NCBI GenBank assembly: GCA_965200045.1
Contig: OZ241330.1
Location: forward strand, 2,418,001 to 2,482,000
Length of the DNA stretch: 64,000 nt
Reading direction: 5' to 3'
DNA from: Bin25 sp026709415
GTDB taxonomy: Bacteria > Bacteroidota > Bacteroidia > Flavobacteriales > Flavobacteriaceae
Numbering within the stretch: position 1 is the first letter of the stretch; the number at the start of each line of letters is the position of its first letter. Shown one piece after another: positions 24,156 to 34,026 of this stretch. Made by a program: the position numbers and the translations under genes. Below the pieces are notes generated by a model, which had not been told where the DNA came from, made no database searches, and saw only the letters and a list, made by a program, of their open reading frames with translations.

Positions 24156-25649
24156 ATGGTCAACCGCTCAGAGCAAGAAAATATTAGAAGAGAAAAACTC
24201 AAAGAGATTCAAAAACTTGGTATTTGTCCCTATCCAGCTACGACTTTTCCAGTGAATTTTTGGGCCAACCAAATTGAATCCCAATATAGCGAGAACCAAT
24301 CGGTTGTCATGGCTGGACGGTTAATGTCTAGAAGAATTCAGGGAAAAGCAAGTTTTGCCGAATTAATGGATTCAACCGGTAAAGTACAAGTCTATTTCAA
24401 TCGAGACGAAATTTGCCCTAGTGAAGACAAAACTCTTTACAATACCGTTTACAAGCGATTATTGGATATCGGAGATATCATCGGCATTAAAGGTTATTTA
24501 TTCACTACAAAAGTCGGAGTAAAAACCGTTTTTGTCAAATGCTTTACTCTTTTATCGAAATCGTTAAGACCGTTACCGTTGCCAAAAATAGACGCTGATG
24601 GTCAGGTTTATGATTCTTTTGAGGATCCTGAACTGCGTTATAGACAGCGATATGTAGATTTGATTGTCAATCCAAAAGTCAAACAAATTTTCAAGACTAG
24701 AACCAAAATCACTGGTCTTATTCGTGAATTTTTAAATGAAAAAGGTTATTGTGAAGTTGAAACTCCCATTTTACAATCCATTCCTGGAGGGGCCAATGCC
24801 AAACCTTTTGTAACCCATCACAATGCCCTTGATATTCCCATGTATTTGCGGATTGCTAATGAACTATATCTCAAAAGATTGATTGTGGGGGGATTTGAAG
24901 GAGTATATGAATTTGCCAAAGATTTTAGAAATGAAGGCATGGATCGATTACATAACCCTGAATTTACCGTTCTTGAATTGTATGTTGCATTTAAAGATTA
25001 TTTCTGGATGATGCAAACAACAGAACAATTAATGGAACACCTTACGCTTCGTTTATTTGGTTCAACCAAAGTGTCCATCGGTCATCAAGAAATCGACTTT
25101 AAAGCCCCCTATCCAAGAATATCATTGTTTGATTCCATCGCTCAACAAACTGGTATAGATATATCGGAAATGGATGAACAAGAACTCATTAAAACGGCTA
25201 AAACATTAAAAATCGATGTGGATAAACATGTGGGTTCAGCCAAACTGATCGATGCTATATTTTCAAATTATTGTGAAAAGGAATTTCAATCTCCAACTTT
25301 CATTATCAATCATCCAAAATCAATGAGTCCACTGACCAAAGAGCATCGGGATAATCCAAATTTGACCGAACGCTTTGAATTATATGTTGCGGGGAATGAA
25401 ATTGCCAATGCTTATTCAGAATTAAACGACCCGATTGATCAATACCATCGATTCAAATCTCAAGTCGCATTAAGTGACAAAGGAGATGATGAAGCCATGC
25501 TATTAGATCAAGATTTTTTACGTGCTTTAGAATATGGAATGCCACCGACATCTGGTATTGGCATTGGAATCGACCGCTTGGTCATGCTACTGACCAATGA
25601 GACTTCAATTCAAGAAGTTCTCTTTTTCCCTCAAATGCGACCTGAATAA
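24156..25649 (+). CDS. lysS: lysine--tRNA ligase (class II)
   Basis: Charges tRNA-Lys with lysine. Domain order: OB-fold anticodon-binding domain (about 45-145), then the class II catalytic core. Visible class II motifs are the motif 2 region FRNEGMDRLHNPEFTVLE near 259-276 and motif 3 GIGIGIDRLVMLLTN near 472-486. The 497 residues are a full-length enzyme. It stands as a single gene with its own candidate promoter. Confidence 0.97.
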   Translation: MVNRSEQENIRREKLKEIQKLGICPYPATTFPVNFWANQIESQYSENQSVVMAGRLMSRRIQGKASFAELMDSTGKVQVYFNRDEICPSEDKTLYNTVYKRLLDIGDIIGIKGYLFTTKVGVKTVFVKCFTLLSKSLRPLPLPKIDADGQVYDSFEDPELRYRQRYVDLIVNPKVKQIFKTRTKITGLIREFLNEKGYCEVETPILQSIPGGANAKPFVTHHNALDIPMYLRIANELYLKRLIVGGFEGVYEFAKDFRNEGMDRLHNPEFTVLELYVAFKDYFWMMQTTEQLMEHLTLRLFGSTKVSIGHQEIDFKAPYPRISLFDSIAQQTGIDISEMDEQELIKTAKTLKIDVDKHVGSAKLIDAIFSNYCEKEFQSPTFIINHPKSMSPLTKEHRDNPNLTERFELYVAGNEIANAYSELNDPIDQYHRFKSQVALSDKGDDEAMLLDQDFLRALEYGMPPTSGIGIGIDRLVMLLTNETSIQEVLFFPQMRPE

Positions 25650-25826
25650 AATTCATCTTTTTATATTACTGGATAGTTTTTAGACCAAAGTAACTTTATC
25701 ATAACAAGCCCCAAATTATTTTCGCAAAGGGTTTTAAAGAAAAACCGATGTCCTTTGTCGGAATCATCAATCGTACATTATCCTTTGGGTTCAAATATGA
25801 GTTTTTAACCCTATACCACGGTTGAT

Positions 25827-26660
25827 TTATCTAATGATCAACCGCTGACCTGGTATAATCAACGATCCATTGATGTTGTTTTTATGGATTAAATCAGAAA
25901 CTTTGACTTTGTATCTTTTAGAAATAGAGTAAAGCGTGTCTCCTCTTTGAACTCTATGGACCAATTGATTTTTATCAGATTTACTTTGCTTGGCCAATCG
26001 ACCCCCTTTATCAAACCGATAGAGTTTAAATTCTTCTATCAAAGCAATCAATCCTTCAGCATATAGGGGATTAGTGGCATAACCAGCTTTTTTTAATCCA
26101 TGAGCCCAACCCGAATAATCATGTAGTTTCAAATCAAATAAGGCATCATAACGAGGTCTGGAATTTAAAAATAAAGAGTGATCTCGAAAACTTTCAGAGG
26201 CGGTTCGGTACGTTCTAAAACATTCATTAGGAGCATCATCCGTCACTCGCATGGAAGTGCCTTTCCATCCTTTGTGACATTTGATACCAAAATGGTTGTT
26301 CCCTTCTGTGGCTAATCGGCTGGTATCATATTTGGTTTCTAAAATACCCTGGGCTAATTTTATTGAAGCAGGGATTCTATATTTTTTCATTTCACTAACG
26401 GCCAACTTCGAATACTTTTTGATATAATCCTGAATTAGTTCTTCTCTAGTTCCCTTTTTCACTATGGTTTTTTGCGGTTTTTTATATTGAATTTTTGATT
26501 CCATTTTCGAAATTCTAGATTCTATTTTTTCAACCGACTCTTGAGCTTTTCTTAATTCTTCTTTTTTACGTTCTAAGGTTTTCAATGAACTCCCGCAACT
26601 GCTCAATAAAAACATAGTTAATAAGATATAGCCTAGGGGCTGCGTTTTAATATGAGCCAT
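25827..26660 (-). CDS. glucosaminidase/LysM peptidoglycan hydrolase lipoprotein
   Basis: From ATG 26660 the protein is 277 residues and begins with a lipoprotein signal peptide (YILLTMFLLSSCG, lipidated Cys); a longer ORF from 26732 would add 24 residues before the signal peptide and is unlikely. A coiled-coil segment (LKTLERKKEELRKAQESVEK) follows. Then comes the N-acetylglucosaminidase fold (KLAQGILETKYDTSRLA, NHFGIKCHKGWKG) and one C-terminal LysM domain (HRVQRGDTLYSISKRYKVKV). It probably cleaves peptidoglycan at the outer-membrane side of the periplasm. Confidence 0.88.
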   Translation of the reverse strand: MAHIKTQPLGYILLTMFLLSSCGSSLKTLERKKEELRKAQESVEKIESRISKMESKIQYKKPQKTIVKKGTREELIQDYIKKYSKLAVSEMKKYRIPASIKLAQGILETKYDTSRLATEGNNHFGIKCHKGWKGTSMRVTDDAPNECFRTYRTASESFRDHSLFLNSRPRYDALFDLKLHDYSGWAHGLKKAGYATNPLYAEGLIALIEEFKLYRFDKGGRLAKQSKSDKNQLVHRVQRGDTLYSISKRYKVKVSDLIHKNNINGSLIIPGQRLIIR

Positions 26661-27028
26661 CGATTTTATTGTTTTTTGTTGAAGTAAATAATTTCCAAAC
26701 CATGAAGTCCACATGATTTTTAGTTTTCTCAATTTGTCCGCTAAAGAATTAAATCGTTTGTATGATTAAAAGCGGTTTTCATACTTCGTTCAAAATTATT
26801 GAATCCAAAACATATAACGGATTCATGATATGTTTTGTTGCAAAACCATTACCTATTTAATGGGTAAAACTCAAATAACTCACTCTTTTTTACCTAAATA
26901 TTTTCCAATCGATTAAAAATTCATAGAAAAGAGCTTTATACCAAATTATCTTTTTGTTCATCGATTTCATGCCATTTTTATTCAATTTGGTACAGTTTTT
27001 GACTTAGATTGATACAGAGTTGTTCATA
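26661..27028. other. intergenic region between divergent lipoprotein genes
   Basis: About 368 AT-rich bases, non-coding in all frames. It must hold promoters for both flanking genes, but no clear TAnnTTTG element is seen. Confidence 0.4.
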
Positions 27029-27562
27029 ATGAGAATAAAAACTATTTTCTTCTTTTTCTTCTGTGGGTTGTTCTTGATAGCTTGTAATTCTATATTCGTC
27101 ATTGCTGATTATAATACTCGTATTGATTTCCATCAATACAAAACCTATGCCTTTTATAAATCAGGAATTGATAAAGTTGAAATTTCAGAATTAGACAAAC
27201 AACGCATATTAGAATCCATCGACCATTATCTGCAAACAAAAGATTTTACAAAAAGCCAAACCCCTGATTTATTAATCAATATTGCCACCGAAGACAATCA
27301 AGATATTCATGTTTCAGGAAACGCTAGTTGGTATTGGAGTCCTTGGTTTTGGGGTAGTCCACATCCTTATGGATTTTATAGTACTGTTTCAAGTAGACTT
27401 TATATCGATTTAATCGATGCAGAAACTGGGCGTTTGGTCTGGCAAGGGTATGGCGAGGGTAGAATACATCATTTGAGAGGTGAAAAAAAAGAAAACCGAA
27501 TCAATGAATATGTTGAAAAAATCCTTTCTAACTTTCCACCCAATTGGTTCTATCACGAATAG
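27029..27562 (+). CDS. DUF4136 domain lipoprotein
   Basis: A 177-residue protein from ATG 27029; the TTG three codons earlier is not preferred. The lipoprotein signal FFFFFCGLFLIACNS puts the lipidated Cys near residue 19. The body has YNTRIDFHQYKTYAFYKS near the start, typical of DUF4136, then PDLLINIATEDNQDIHV and the closing DAETGRLVWQGYGEG. The function of the family is unknown; it is common in Bacteroidota and Proteobacteria envelopes. It is followed directly by the transposase relic. Confidence 0.87.
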   Translation: MRIKTIFFFFFCGLFLIACNSIFVIADYNTRIDFHQYKTYAFYKSGIDKVEISELDKQRILESIDHYLQTKDFTKSQTPDLLINIATEDNQDIHVSGNASWYWSPWFWGSPHPYGFYSTVSSRLYIDLIDAETGRLVWQGYGEGRIHHLRGEKKENRINEYVEKILSNFPPNWFYHE

Positions 27563-27575
27563 TGTGGAAAAAGTT

Positions 27576-28138
27576 TTAGCCCGCACAGAAAAACAAGACT
27601 GCCGATCGGCAATTTTCGAACTTTCGGTATCCCCTGGCCACGGTTTTGATTGGTTGGATTTCCCCATGGATTCGTTCGGCTCGGGCATGGGATGGTTTGA
27701 AGGTTAAGGCATGGATGATGCCATCGAGATGTCTTTGGAACGTCTGAGCCACTTTCATGACCTCTTGGATGCCCGTCGTCTTCACTTGATCAAACCAGGA
27801 TTTTAACCGCTCTTTGGCTGGTATGATATCGGGCGCCTGGAAAATGGCCTTAAGATCCTCACGACATGGCCTGTTTCCGGAATCACTCACCACCGTGGTG
27901 TCGTGATGGCGGCGTTGGTAGGATTTTTCATCGATGCTTCCATGGTGTAACTCTTCTAGAGAACGAGGGGCCAATCCTCATTCCACCGCTCGATGCTTGA
28001 TGCGACAGATAGTATTAGCTCCACAACGAAGCCACGGAGCTATTTTGTATGGATTCCCATTAGCCAGTAGTCATTCAATCGCCCAATATTCAAAATGCGT
28101 AGTGAAACGATGGATCGTGTTCGCCCATGGTGTATATT
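27576..28138 (-). pseudogene. decayed ISL3-type transposase remnant
   Basis: Reading the minus strand from about 28138 in one frame gives fragments that match the order of ISL3/IS204 transposases: THFEYWAIE, stop, LLANGNPYKIAPW, HRAVE, stop, GLAPRSLEELHHGSIDEKSY, TTVVSDS, then KAIFQAPDIIPAKERLKSWF and the family's C-terminal IKTVARGYRKFENC. Two in-frame TGA codons interrupt it. The piece between VVSDS and KAIF, holding most of the DDE core, is missing. The GC content is clearly above the flanks. No inverted repeats or target duplications were found. It cannot be active. Confidence 0.85.
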
Positions 28139-28160
28139 AAAATCAAGTTAACCCACCCAA

Positions 28161-30800
28161 TTAAACCAAATCAGGGGTTTCTAATACCAATCGAAAATTG
28201 TCAGTGGCGACTTTTAGTGCATGGGGTAATCCATTTGTTTTTTTCCCGCCTGCAGTAGCAAAAAACGCTTGTCCTCCCCCTTTACCATCAATATAAGTCC
28301 CTAATTCATTGACCAATTCTATAGCATTCAAATGCATTGAGTCAACTAAATCTTTAGAAATCAAACAAGAGATGATTGGAGATCCCGAATAAATAGAACC
28401 TAAAAGAATAATGGCTTTATTTATCTTTTTATCCAAAGCAAAGGCTATTTTTCGGATATCGTTAGGCTTAAAATCTACTTGACTCACGATCAACGAAACT
28501 CCAGAAATATTTTCGGCTGATCGAATCAACCTTTGCAGTTCCAAATCAATTTTCAATTGTTGAAATCGACCGATTTCTTTTCTATAAAATTGATTCTGTG
28601 ATTGTAGATCAGCAATGGCATCAACGATGTTTTTGGGATTTTTCAACAGTGATTCAACCGTTTCAAAATAATTGGTGCGCTCAACTAAATAGCGTTTAGC
28701 CTCATCACCCGTAATGGCTTCTATTCTTCTAATTCCAGAAGCGATGGCTCTTTCAGATAAAATTTTAAAATGCCATATCTCCGAAGTGTTTTTCACATGC
28801 GTTCCTCCACATAATTCTATAGACTGACCAAAACGAACGATCCGGACCGTATCACCATATTTTTCACCAAATAGGGCGGTAGCTCCTTGATCAATGGCCT
28901 CATCATAAGGGACATTTCTTTGTTCTTCTAACATAATTTGTTCCCTGATCCGGTCATTGACAAAGTTTTCAATATCTTTTAATTGATCATGGGATAATTT
29001 TGAAAAATGTGAAAAATCGAATCGGAATTCACGGGAATGAATCATCGATCCTTTTTGAACCACATGCAATCCCAAGGTTTTTCTCAATGCTTGGTGAAGC
29101 AAATGAGTGGCTGTATGGTTACATGAAGTACGTTGGCGTTGCAATGATTCCACTCTAACGATAAAACGCTCATCTATTTTTGGTGGAAGGGTTTTGGAGT
29201 GATGTAAGATCAGATTATTTTCTCTGGTCGTGTTAACTATGAAATGATTGGTTCCAGAACTGTCTTTCAAATATCCTTTATCACCCACCTGTCCTCCACC
29301 TTCAGGATAAAAGGGGGTTAAATTAAAGACCAAATGAAAGACCACTTCTCCACTGAGTGTTTGTGCCTTTCGGTATTGGGTGATTTTTATCTTAGTTTCT
29401 AGTTTGTCAAACCCAATAAATTCTGTTTTATCATCAGCCGAAAGAATAATCCAGTCACCGATATTCACGGACTTGGCTTTTCTTGCCCGTTCCCTTTGTT
29501 TTTCCATATGGGATTGAAATCCCTTTTGATCAACTTTAAGTCCTTTTTCTTTGGCAACGAGTGAAGTCAGGTCAATTGGAAAACCAAAAGTGTCATACAA
29601 TTCAAATGCTTCAAAGCCATCCAGTGTCCCACTAGTATTTTGTTCGATGAGGGCATGTAACCTAAAAAGACCTTGTTCCAGTGTTTTTAGAAATGATTTT
29701 TCTTCTTCTTTGATGACATTGATGATGAGATTTTGTTCAGTGACCAATTCTGGAAACACCGACTTCATTTGTCGTGTCAAAACTGGTACAATCCTATAGA
29801 TAAAGGGGGTTTTCATCTTCAGATATGAAAAGCTATATCGAATCGCCCTTCTCAAGATCCTTCGGATGACATAACCAGCATCTTTATTGCTTGGTAACTG
29901 GCCATCGGCTATAGAAAAACAAACGGTTCTTAAATGGTCAGCAATCACGCGAATGGCGACATCTATTTGATTGTTTTTGCCATAAGCGCATCGCGTTAAA
30001 GTTTCAATTTCAGAAATTAATGGGGTGAATATGTCCGTAGCATAATTTGAAACCTTATTTTGCAATACCATACATAATCGTTCAAATCCCATTCCGGTAT
30101 CCACATGTTTCTGTGGAAGTAATTGAAGCTCTCCACTAGTCAGTCGGTTATATTGAATAAAGACTAAATTCCATATTTCAATTACTTGGGGATGATCTTG
30201 ATTAACTAATTGGGAACCATCGATTTTTATTCTTTCTGGCTCATTTCGGACATCAATATGTATTTCAGAGCATGGACCACATGGCCCGGTATCCCCCATT
30301 TCCCAAAAATTATCTTTTTTCCCAAATTTCAGAATCCGATTTTCAGGTAAATATGATGTCCAAAAATTAAAAGACTCTTGATCAAAGTCGACTTTATCGG
30401 ATTGAGATCCTTCAAAAACAGTGACATAGATTCGATTCTTATCGATTTTAAAAACTTCAGTTAAAAGTTCCCAAGCCCATTGGATGGCTTCTTTTTTAAA
30501 GTAATCCCCTAAACTCCAATTACCCAACATTTCAAAAAATGTATGGTGATATGTATCGATTCCGACTTCTTCTAAATCATTGTGTTTTCCCGAGACTCTG
30601 AGACATTTTTGAGTGTCAGCTATTCTTTTGTGTTTTGGAACAGAATTTCCCAAAAAAAATTCTTTGAATTGATTCATACCCGCATTGTTAAACATCAACG
30701 TTGGATCATCTTTAACCACTAGGGGAGCTGAAGGAACTATTTGGTGTCCTTTGGATTCAAAAAATTCAAAAAATTTCTTTCTTACGATGGCTGATTTCAC
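28161..30800 (-). CDS. alaS: alanine--tRNA ligase
   Basis: Charges tRNA-Ala with alanine. The 879-residue length is normal. Order: class II catalytic domain (FNNAGMNQFKEFFLG, GPCGPCSEIH, GMGFERLCM), tRNA-recognition part, editing domain with the HxxxH (CNHTATHLLHQ) and CGGTHV zinc motifs, and a C-terminal domain with KGGGQAFFATAGG. The start is GTG at 30800, before KSAIVRKKF. The initial alanine codon repeats of the family are not seen. It stands alone. Confidence 0.97.
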   Translation of the reverse strand: MKSAIVRKKFFEFFESKGHQIVPSAPLVVKDDPTLMFNNAGMNQFKEFFLGNSVPKHKRIADTQKCLRVSGKHNDLEEVGIDTYHHTFFEMLGNWSLGDYFKKEAIQWAWELLTEVFKIDKNRIYVTVFEGSQSDKVDFDQESFNFWTSYLPENRILKFGKKDNFWEMGDTGPCGPCSEIHIDVRNEPERIKIDGSQLVNQDHPQVIEIWNLVFIQYNRLTSGELQLLPQKHVDTGMGFERLCMVLQNKVSNYATDIFTPLISEIETLTRCAYGKNNQIDVAIRVIADHLRTVCFSIADGQLPSNKDAGYVIRRILRRAIRYSFSYLKMKTPFIYRIVPVLTRQMKSVFPELVTEQNLIINVIKEEEKSFLKTLEQGLFRLHALIEQNTSGTLDGFEAFELYDTFGFPIDLTSLVAKEKGLKVDQKGFQSHMEKQRERARKAKSVNIGDWIILSADDKTEFIGFDKLETKIKITQYRKAQTLSGEVVFHLVFNLTPFYPEGGGQVGDKGYLKDSSGTNHFIVNTTRENNLILHHSKTLPPKIDERFIVRVESLQRQRTSCNHTATHLLHQALRKTLGLHVVQKGSMIHSREFRFDFSHFSKLSHDQLKDIENFVNDRIREQIMLEEQRNVPYDEAIDQGATALFGEKYGDTVRIVRFGQSIELCGGTHVKNTSEIWHFKILSERAIASGIRRIEAITGDEAKRYLVERTNYFETVESLLKNPKNIVDAIADLQSQNQFYRKEIGRFQQLKIDLELQRLIRSAENISGVSLIVSQVDFKPNDIRKIAFALDKKINKAIILLGSIYSGSPIISCLISKDLVDSMHLNAIELVNELGTYIDGKGGGQAFFATAGGKKTNGLPHALKVATDNFRLVLETPDLV

Positions 30801-31071
30801 GTTACAAATATCTTACTTTATCGTTTTAAGTCTGTGCGAGTTATTGTATTTACAACAATATTGTGATGTAATTCATTGATTTTCAATAACTAAACTAATT
30901 GAATTAAACTTAAATTGAATGTTTTTAAAATTATTATTAAATTGCGTCCGAAATTTAAGAACTTACTTGAACCCAATATCTAAAATTAAACTTGGAAGGC
31001 GTGATTCTTGTAGTTGACAATCAAACAACAAATAATTAAATCCAAAACTTGTTCTATCTATATCCATTAGA

Positions 31072-32091
31072 ATGATACATTTTAGTTTATTCAAACCAAA
31101 ACGGGAGCATCGTCATTACACGTTTGATAGAGATCAAAAGAATTTTGTCTATCTTCCCTTATATAAAAAGAAGTTCCGTGTTTTTGCGTTGACTTTCTTA
31201 TTCGGTTTGTTGGCGAGTATTGCTACGATATTGATCATCATGGTTTCAGTTCCTAAATCGTTAGAGTTTATCGTTTCTTCTAAAGTGATGAGTCAGCAAA
31301 GAGAAATCCAAAATTTCAAAGTTCAATTAGAGGAACTCAACAATAAACTAGAAAAAGCCGAAGGAGCTCTTTCTACAATTGAACAGCGTGATGAAAAACT
31401 TTATCGCGTCACCTATGATGCTAGTCCTATTCCCGAAGAACGTTTTAGTCCAGGATTTGGTGGAGCCGATCGCTATAGTGACTGGGGGGGTTATGAGAAT
31501 TCTGATATTTTGGTAAAAACCAGTCAAAGACTAGATATGCTACTGTCTGATATGGCAGTACAAAACTCTTCATTAAGGGAATTGGAACAGTTAAGCGAAG
31601 AAAAAGAGACTTTTTTAAAAGCTGTTCCTTCAATCATTCCCATTAAAAATGATCAAATCTTGAGATTTTCCTCTGGTTTTGGTTACCGAAAAGATCCTTT
31701 TACGCATCAAAGAAAAATGCATCGAGGGGTTGATTTTACAGTCGAACAGGGTACCCCTATTTATGCAACTGGTGACGGTATTGTGGAAAGAGTTAGTTCA
31801 AGAGTCCCTGGATTTGGCAAACACATCAAAATCAATCATGGGTTTGGATACCAAAGTCTCTATGCCCATTTAAGTCAATACAACGTTCGAAAAGGACAAA
31901 GAGTACGAAGAGGTGATTTGATTGGTTATTCTGGCAATACGGGACGTTCTACAGGCCCTCACTTACATTATGAGATCATCAAAGATGGGGTACATCAAAA
32001 TCCTATTCACTTTTATTATGGCAGTTTAACTCCTGAGGAGTTTGATGCCATAATCCGTAAATCAACACAATACAATAAATCTTTCGATTAG
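31072..32091 (+). CDS. M23 family metallopeptidase with N-terminal membrane anchor
   Basis: A 339-residue envelope protein: cytoplasmic N-terminus, one transmembrane segment (about 36-59, ALTFLFGLLASIATILIIMV), a coiled coil (about 75-110, IQNFKVQLEELNNKLEKAE), and a C-terminal LytM/M23 domain. The zinc ligands are present: His217 and Asp221 in HRGVDF and the second site in GPHLHYEI. It probably cleaves peptidoglycan cross-links during growth or division. It lies 12 bases upstream of a MerR regulator gene, likely in one operon. Confidence 0.93.
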   Translation: MIHFSLFKPKREHRHYTFDRDQKNFVYLPLYKKKFRVFALTFLFGLLASIATILIIMVSVPKSLEFIVSSKVMSQQREIQNFKVQLEELNNKLEKAEGALSTIEQRDEKLYRVTYDASPIPEERFSPGFGGADRYSDWGGYENSDILVKTSQRLDMLLSDMAVQNSSLRELEQLSEEKETFLKAVPSIIPIKNDQILRFSSGFGYRKDPFTHQRKMHRGVDFTVEQGTPIYATGDGIVERVSSRVPGFGKHIKINHGFGYQSLYAHLSQYNVRKGQRVRRGDLIGYSGNTGRSTGPHLHYEIIKDGVHQNPIHFYYGSLTPEEFDAIIRKSTQYNKSFD

Positions 32092-32103
32092 CTTTAGGAA
32101 GTT

Positions 32104-32430
32104 ATGTCTGTCAAACTTCCTAACAAATTGTACTATTCTATTGGTGAGGTAGCCGCTGCGTTTAATGTCAGTACATCCAAACTTCGTTATTGGGAAACAG
32201 AGTTTAAAGAAATTCGTCCCAAAAAAAAACAGAATGGAATTCGTAAATACACTCCCAATAACATTAAGGCTCTAGAACAAATATTGTATTTAAGAGAGGA
32301 AAAAAAGTTGACCATTAATGGCACCAAAATGGCTTTAAGTGCAGATTCTTCTGATATTCTAAAAAAAGAATTGCTTGAAAAGTTAAAATCTCTTCGAAAA
32401 GATTTGATTGAATTTAGAGATAGCCTTTGA
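32104..32430 (+). CDS. MerR family transcriptional regulator
   Basis: A 108-residue protein made almost entirely of a MerR winged helix (YYSIGEVAAAFNVSTSKLRYWETEF, then KYTPNNIKALEQIL). The C-terminal effector domain is short, so no ligand can be inferred. The MerR gene placed behind an M23 peptidase is a recurring arrangement in Bacteroidota. Confidence 0.9.
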   Translation: MSVKLPNKLYYSIGEVAAAFNVSTSKLRYWETEFKEIRPKKKQNGIRKYTPNNIKALEQILYLREEKKLTINGTKMALSADSSDILKKELLEKLKSLRKDLIEFRDSL

Positions 32431-32476
32431 ATCGGAATAAAGACTCCAAACTCACTGGTTCGGAATTTGAATATTT

Positions 32477-33781
32477 TTATTTTTTCCGGTAAAACAGTTG
32501 GATAGGAACGCCTAAATAATCGAAGTGTTTGCGCATTTGATTTTCCAAAAACCTTGAATAGGTCGGATTGACGTATTGTGGCCTGCTACAGTGAAAAGTA
32601 AACTGTGGAAACTTAGTGGGCAGTTGCGATATAAATTTGATTTTGGGTTGCTTTCCCTTATAAGTTGGTGGTGGACTCTGCTCAATGATGGGTAATAATA
32701 CTTTATTGAGTTGATTGGTTGAAATGCGATTTGTTCGATTTTGATAGACTTTCATAGCCATTTCTAAAGCTTTATACACCCTCTGTTTGTTGACACATGA
32801 AATAAATAAAATGGGCACATCTTCAAATGGAGAAATCATTTTTCTGATTTGACGTTCTATTTTTTTGGAACTCATGGTTTCTTTATTGATCAAATCCCAT
32901 TTGTTGATTAGCAAAACGATTCCTTTATGATTTCGGTGAACCAACCAAAAAATATTTAAATCTTGTTTTTCAAATCCCTTTTCAGCATCTATCATTAATA
33001 AACAAACATCGGATTGTTCGATGCTTTTAATAGCTCTCATCACCGAATAGAACTCAACATCTTCTTTAACTTTTGATTTTTTTCTTATGCCAGCCGTATC
33101 CACTAATTTAAACTGCAAACCAAATTTTTTGTACACTGTATCGATACTGTCTCTAGTAGTCCCAGATTGGTCAGTGACAATACTTCGATCTTGTTGCATC
33201 AAGACATTTAACAGTGAAGATTTTCCAGCATTTGGTCGCCCGATGATAGCCAGTCGAGGCAGTTCCAGTTGATTTTCCTCATGTTCATCTAGTATGTCTT
33301 GTACCAATTCATCCAATAGTTCACCCGTTCCAAATCCGTTGATACTCGATAGGGCAAACAGTTTATCAAATCCTAAACTATAGAATTCATTCACTAGGCT
33401 TAATTTTTTGGCATCATCCACTTTGTTGACCACCAAAAACACCGGCTTCCCTGATTTTCTTAACAATTCGCATACATCGACATCAGCCGATGTCAAGCCC
33501 GTTTGCACATCCACCATGAATACAATGGAGTCGGCTTCATCAATAGCCAGTTTGACTTGCTTATCAATTTCTTTTTGAAAATGGTCTTGATTGCTTGTCA
33601 CGTACCCTCCAGTATCCATCACACTAAAACTTTTTCCATTCCATTCCGAAAAAGCGTAGTGTCTATCTCTAGTAACCCCACTGGTTTTATCGACAATGGC
33701 TGTTCTGCTTTGGGTCAACCGATTAAAAAATGTCGACTTTCCTACATTAGGTCTCCCTACAATCGCTACAATATGTCCCAC
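32477..33781 (-). CDS. der: ribosome biogenesis GTPase Der (EngA)
   Basis: Tandem GTPase needed for 50S assembly, 434 residues. The first G domain has GRPNVGKST at 8-16 and NKVD; the second has GRPNAGKSS near 180 and DTAGIRKKS; the C-terminal KH-like domain closes the protein. The start is GTG at 33781, one codon before GHIVAIVGRPN. It lies alone on the minus strand, convergent with the MerR gene. Confidence 0.97.
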   Translation of the reverse strand: MGHIVAIVGRPNVGKSTFFNRLTQSRTAIVDKTSGVTRDRHYAFSEWNGKSFSVMDTGGYVTSNQDHFQKEIDKQVKLAIDEADSIVFMVDVQTGLTSADVDVCELLRKSGKPVFLVVNKVDDAKKLSLVNEFYSLGFDKLFALSSINGFGTGELLDELVQDILDEHEENQLELPRLAIIGRPNAGKSSLLNVLMQQDRSIVTDQSGTTRDSIDTVYKKFGLQFKLVDTAGIRKKSKVKEDVEFYSVMRAIKSIEQSDVCLLMIDAEKGFEKQDLNIFWLVHRNHKGIVLLINKWDLINKETMSSKKIERQIRKMISPFEDVPILFISCVNKQRVYKALEMAMKVYQNRTNRISTNQLNKVLLPIIEQSPPPTYKGKQPKIKFISQLPTKFPQFTFHCSRPQYVNPTYSRFLENQMRKHFDYLGVPIQLFYRKK

Positions 33782-34026
33782 GGGATATGATTTTTAGCAA
33801 TGTACTTTTAAGTTGAGCCACAAATCACTACTCATTAAAATCACCAACAGACAAAACTATAGAATAAATCAAGTTTCATTTCATTATTCTAGTTCGAGCG
33901 TATATCAACATAACCACCATGCAACGTTGGTTGTATTCCATCAACCTAGTCCTCTTAAATGATATTAAAGCCAACACTTTTTTACATTCATATAATTCTT
34001 ATAGAAATGTCTTTATTTATGATATC
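33782..34026. other. non-coding gap between der and the AAA ATPase gene
   Basis: About 245 bases, AT-rich. No gene, hairpin or promoter is clearly visible. Confidence 0.4.

Noticed and set aside
33895..33945. Short repeats of GTTGGTTGT near 33920 and 7095
   Set aside because: Similarity is limited to about nine bases and the flanks differ; it is at chance level.
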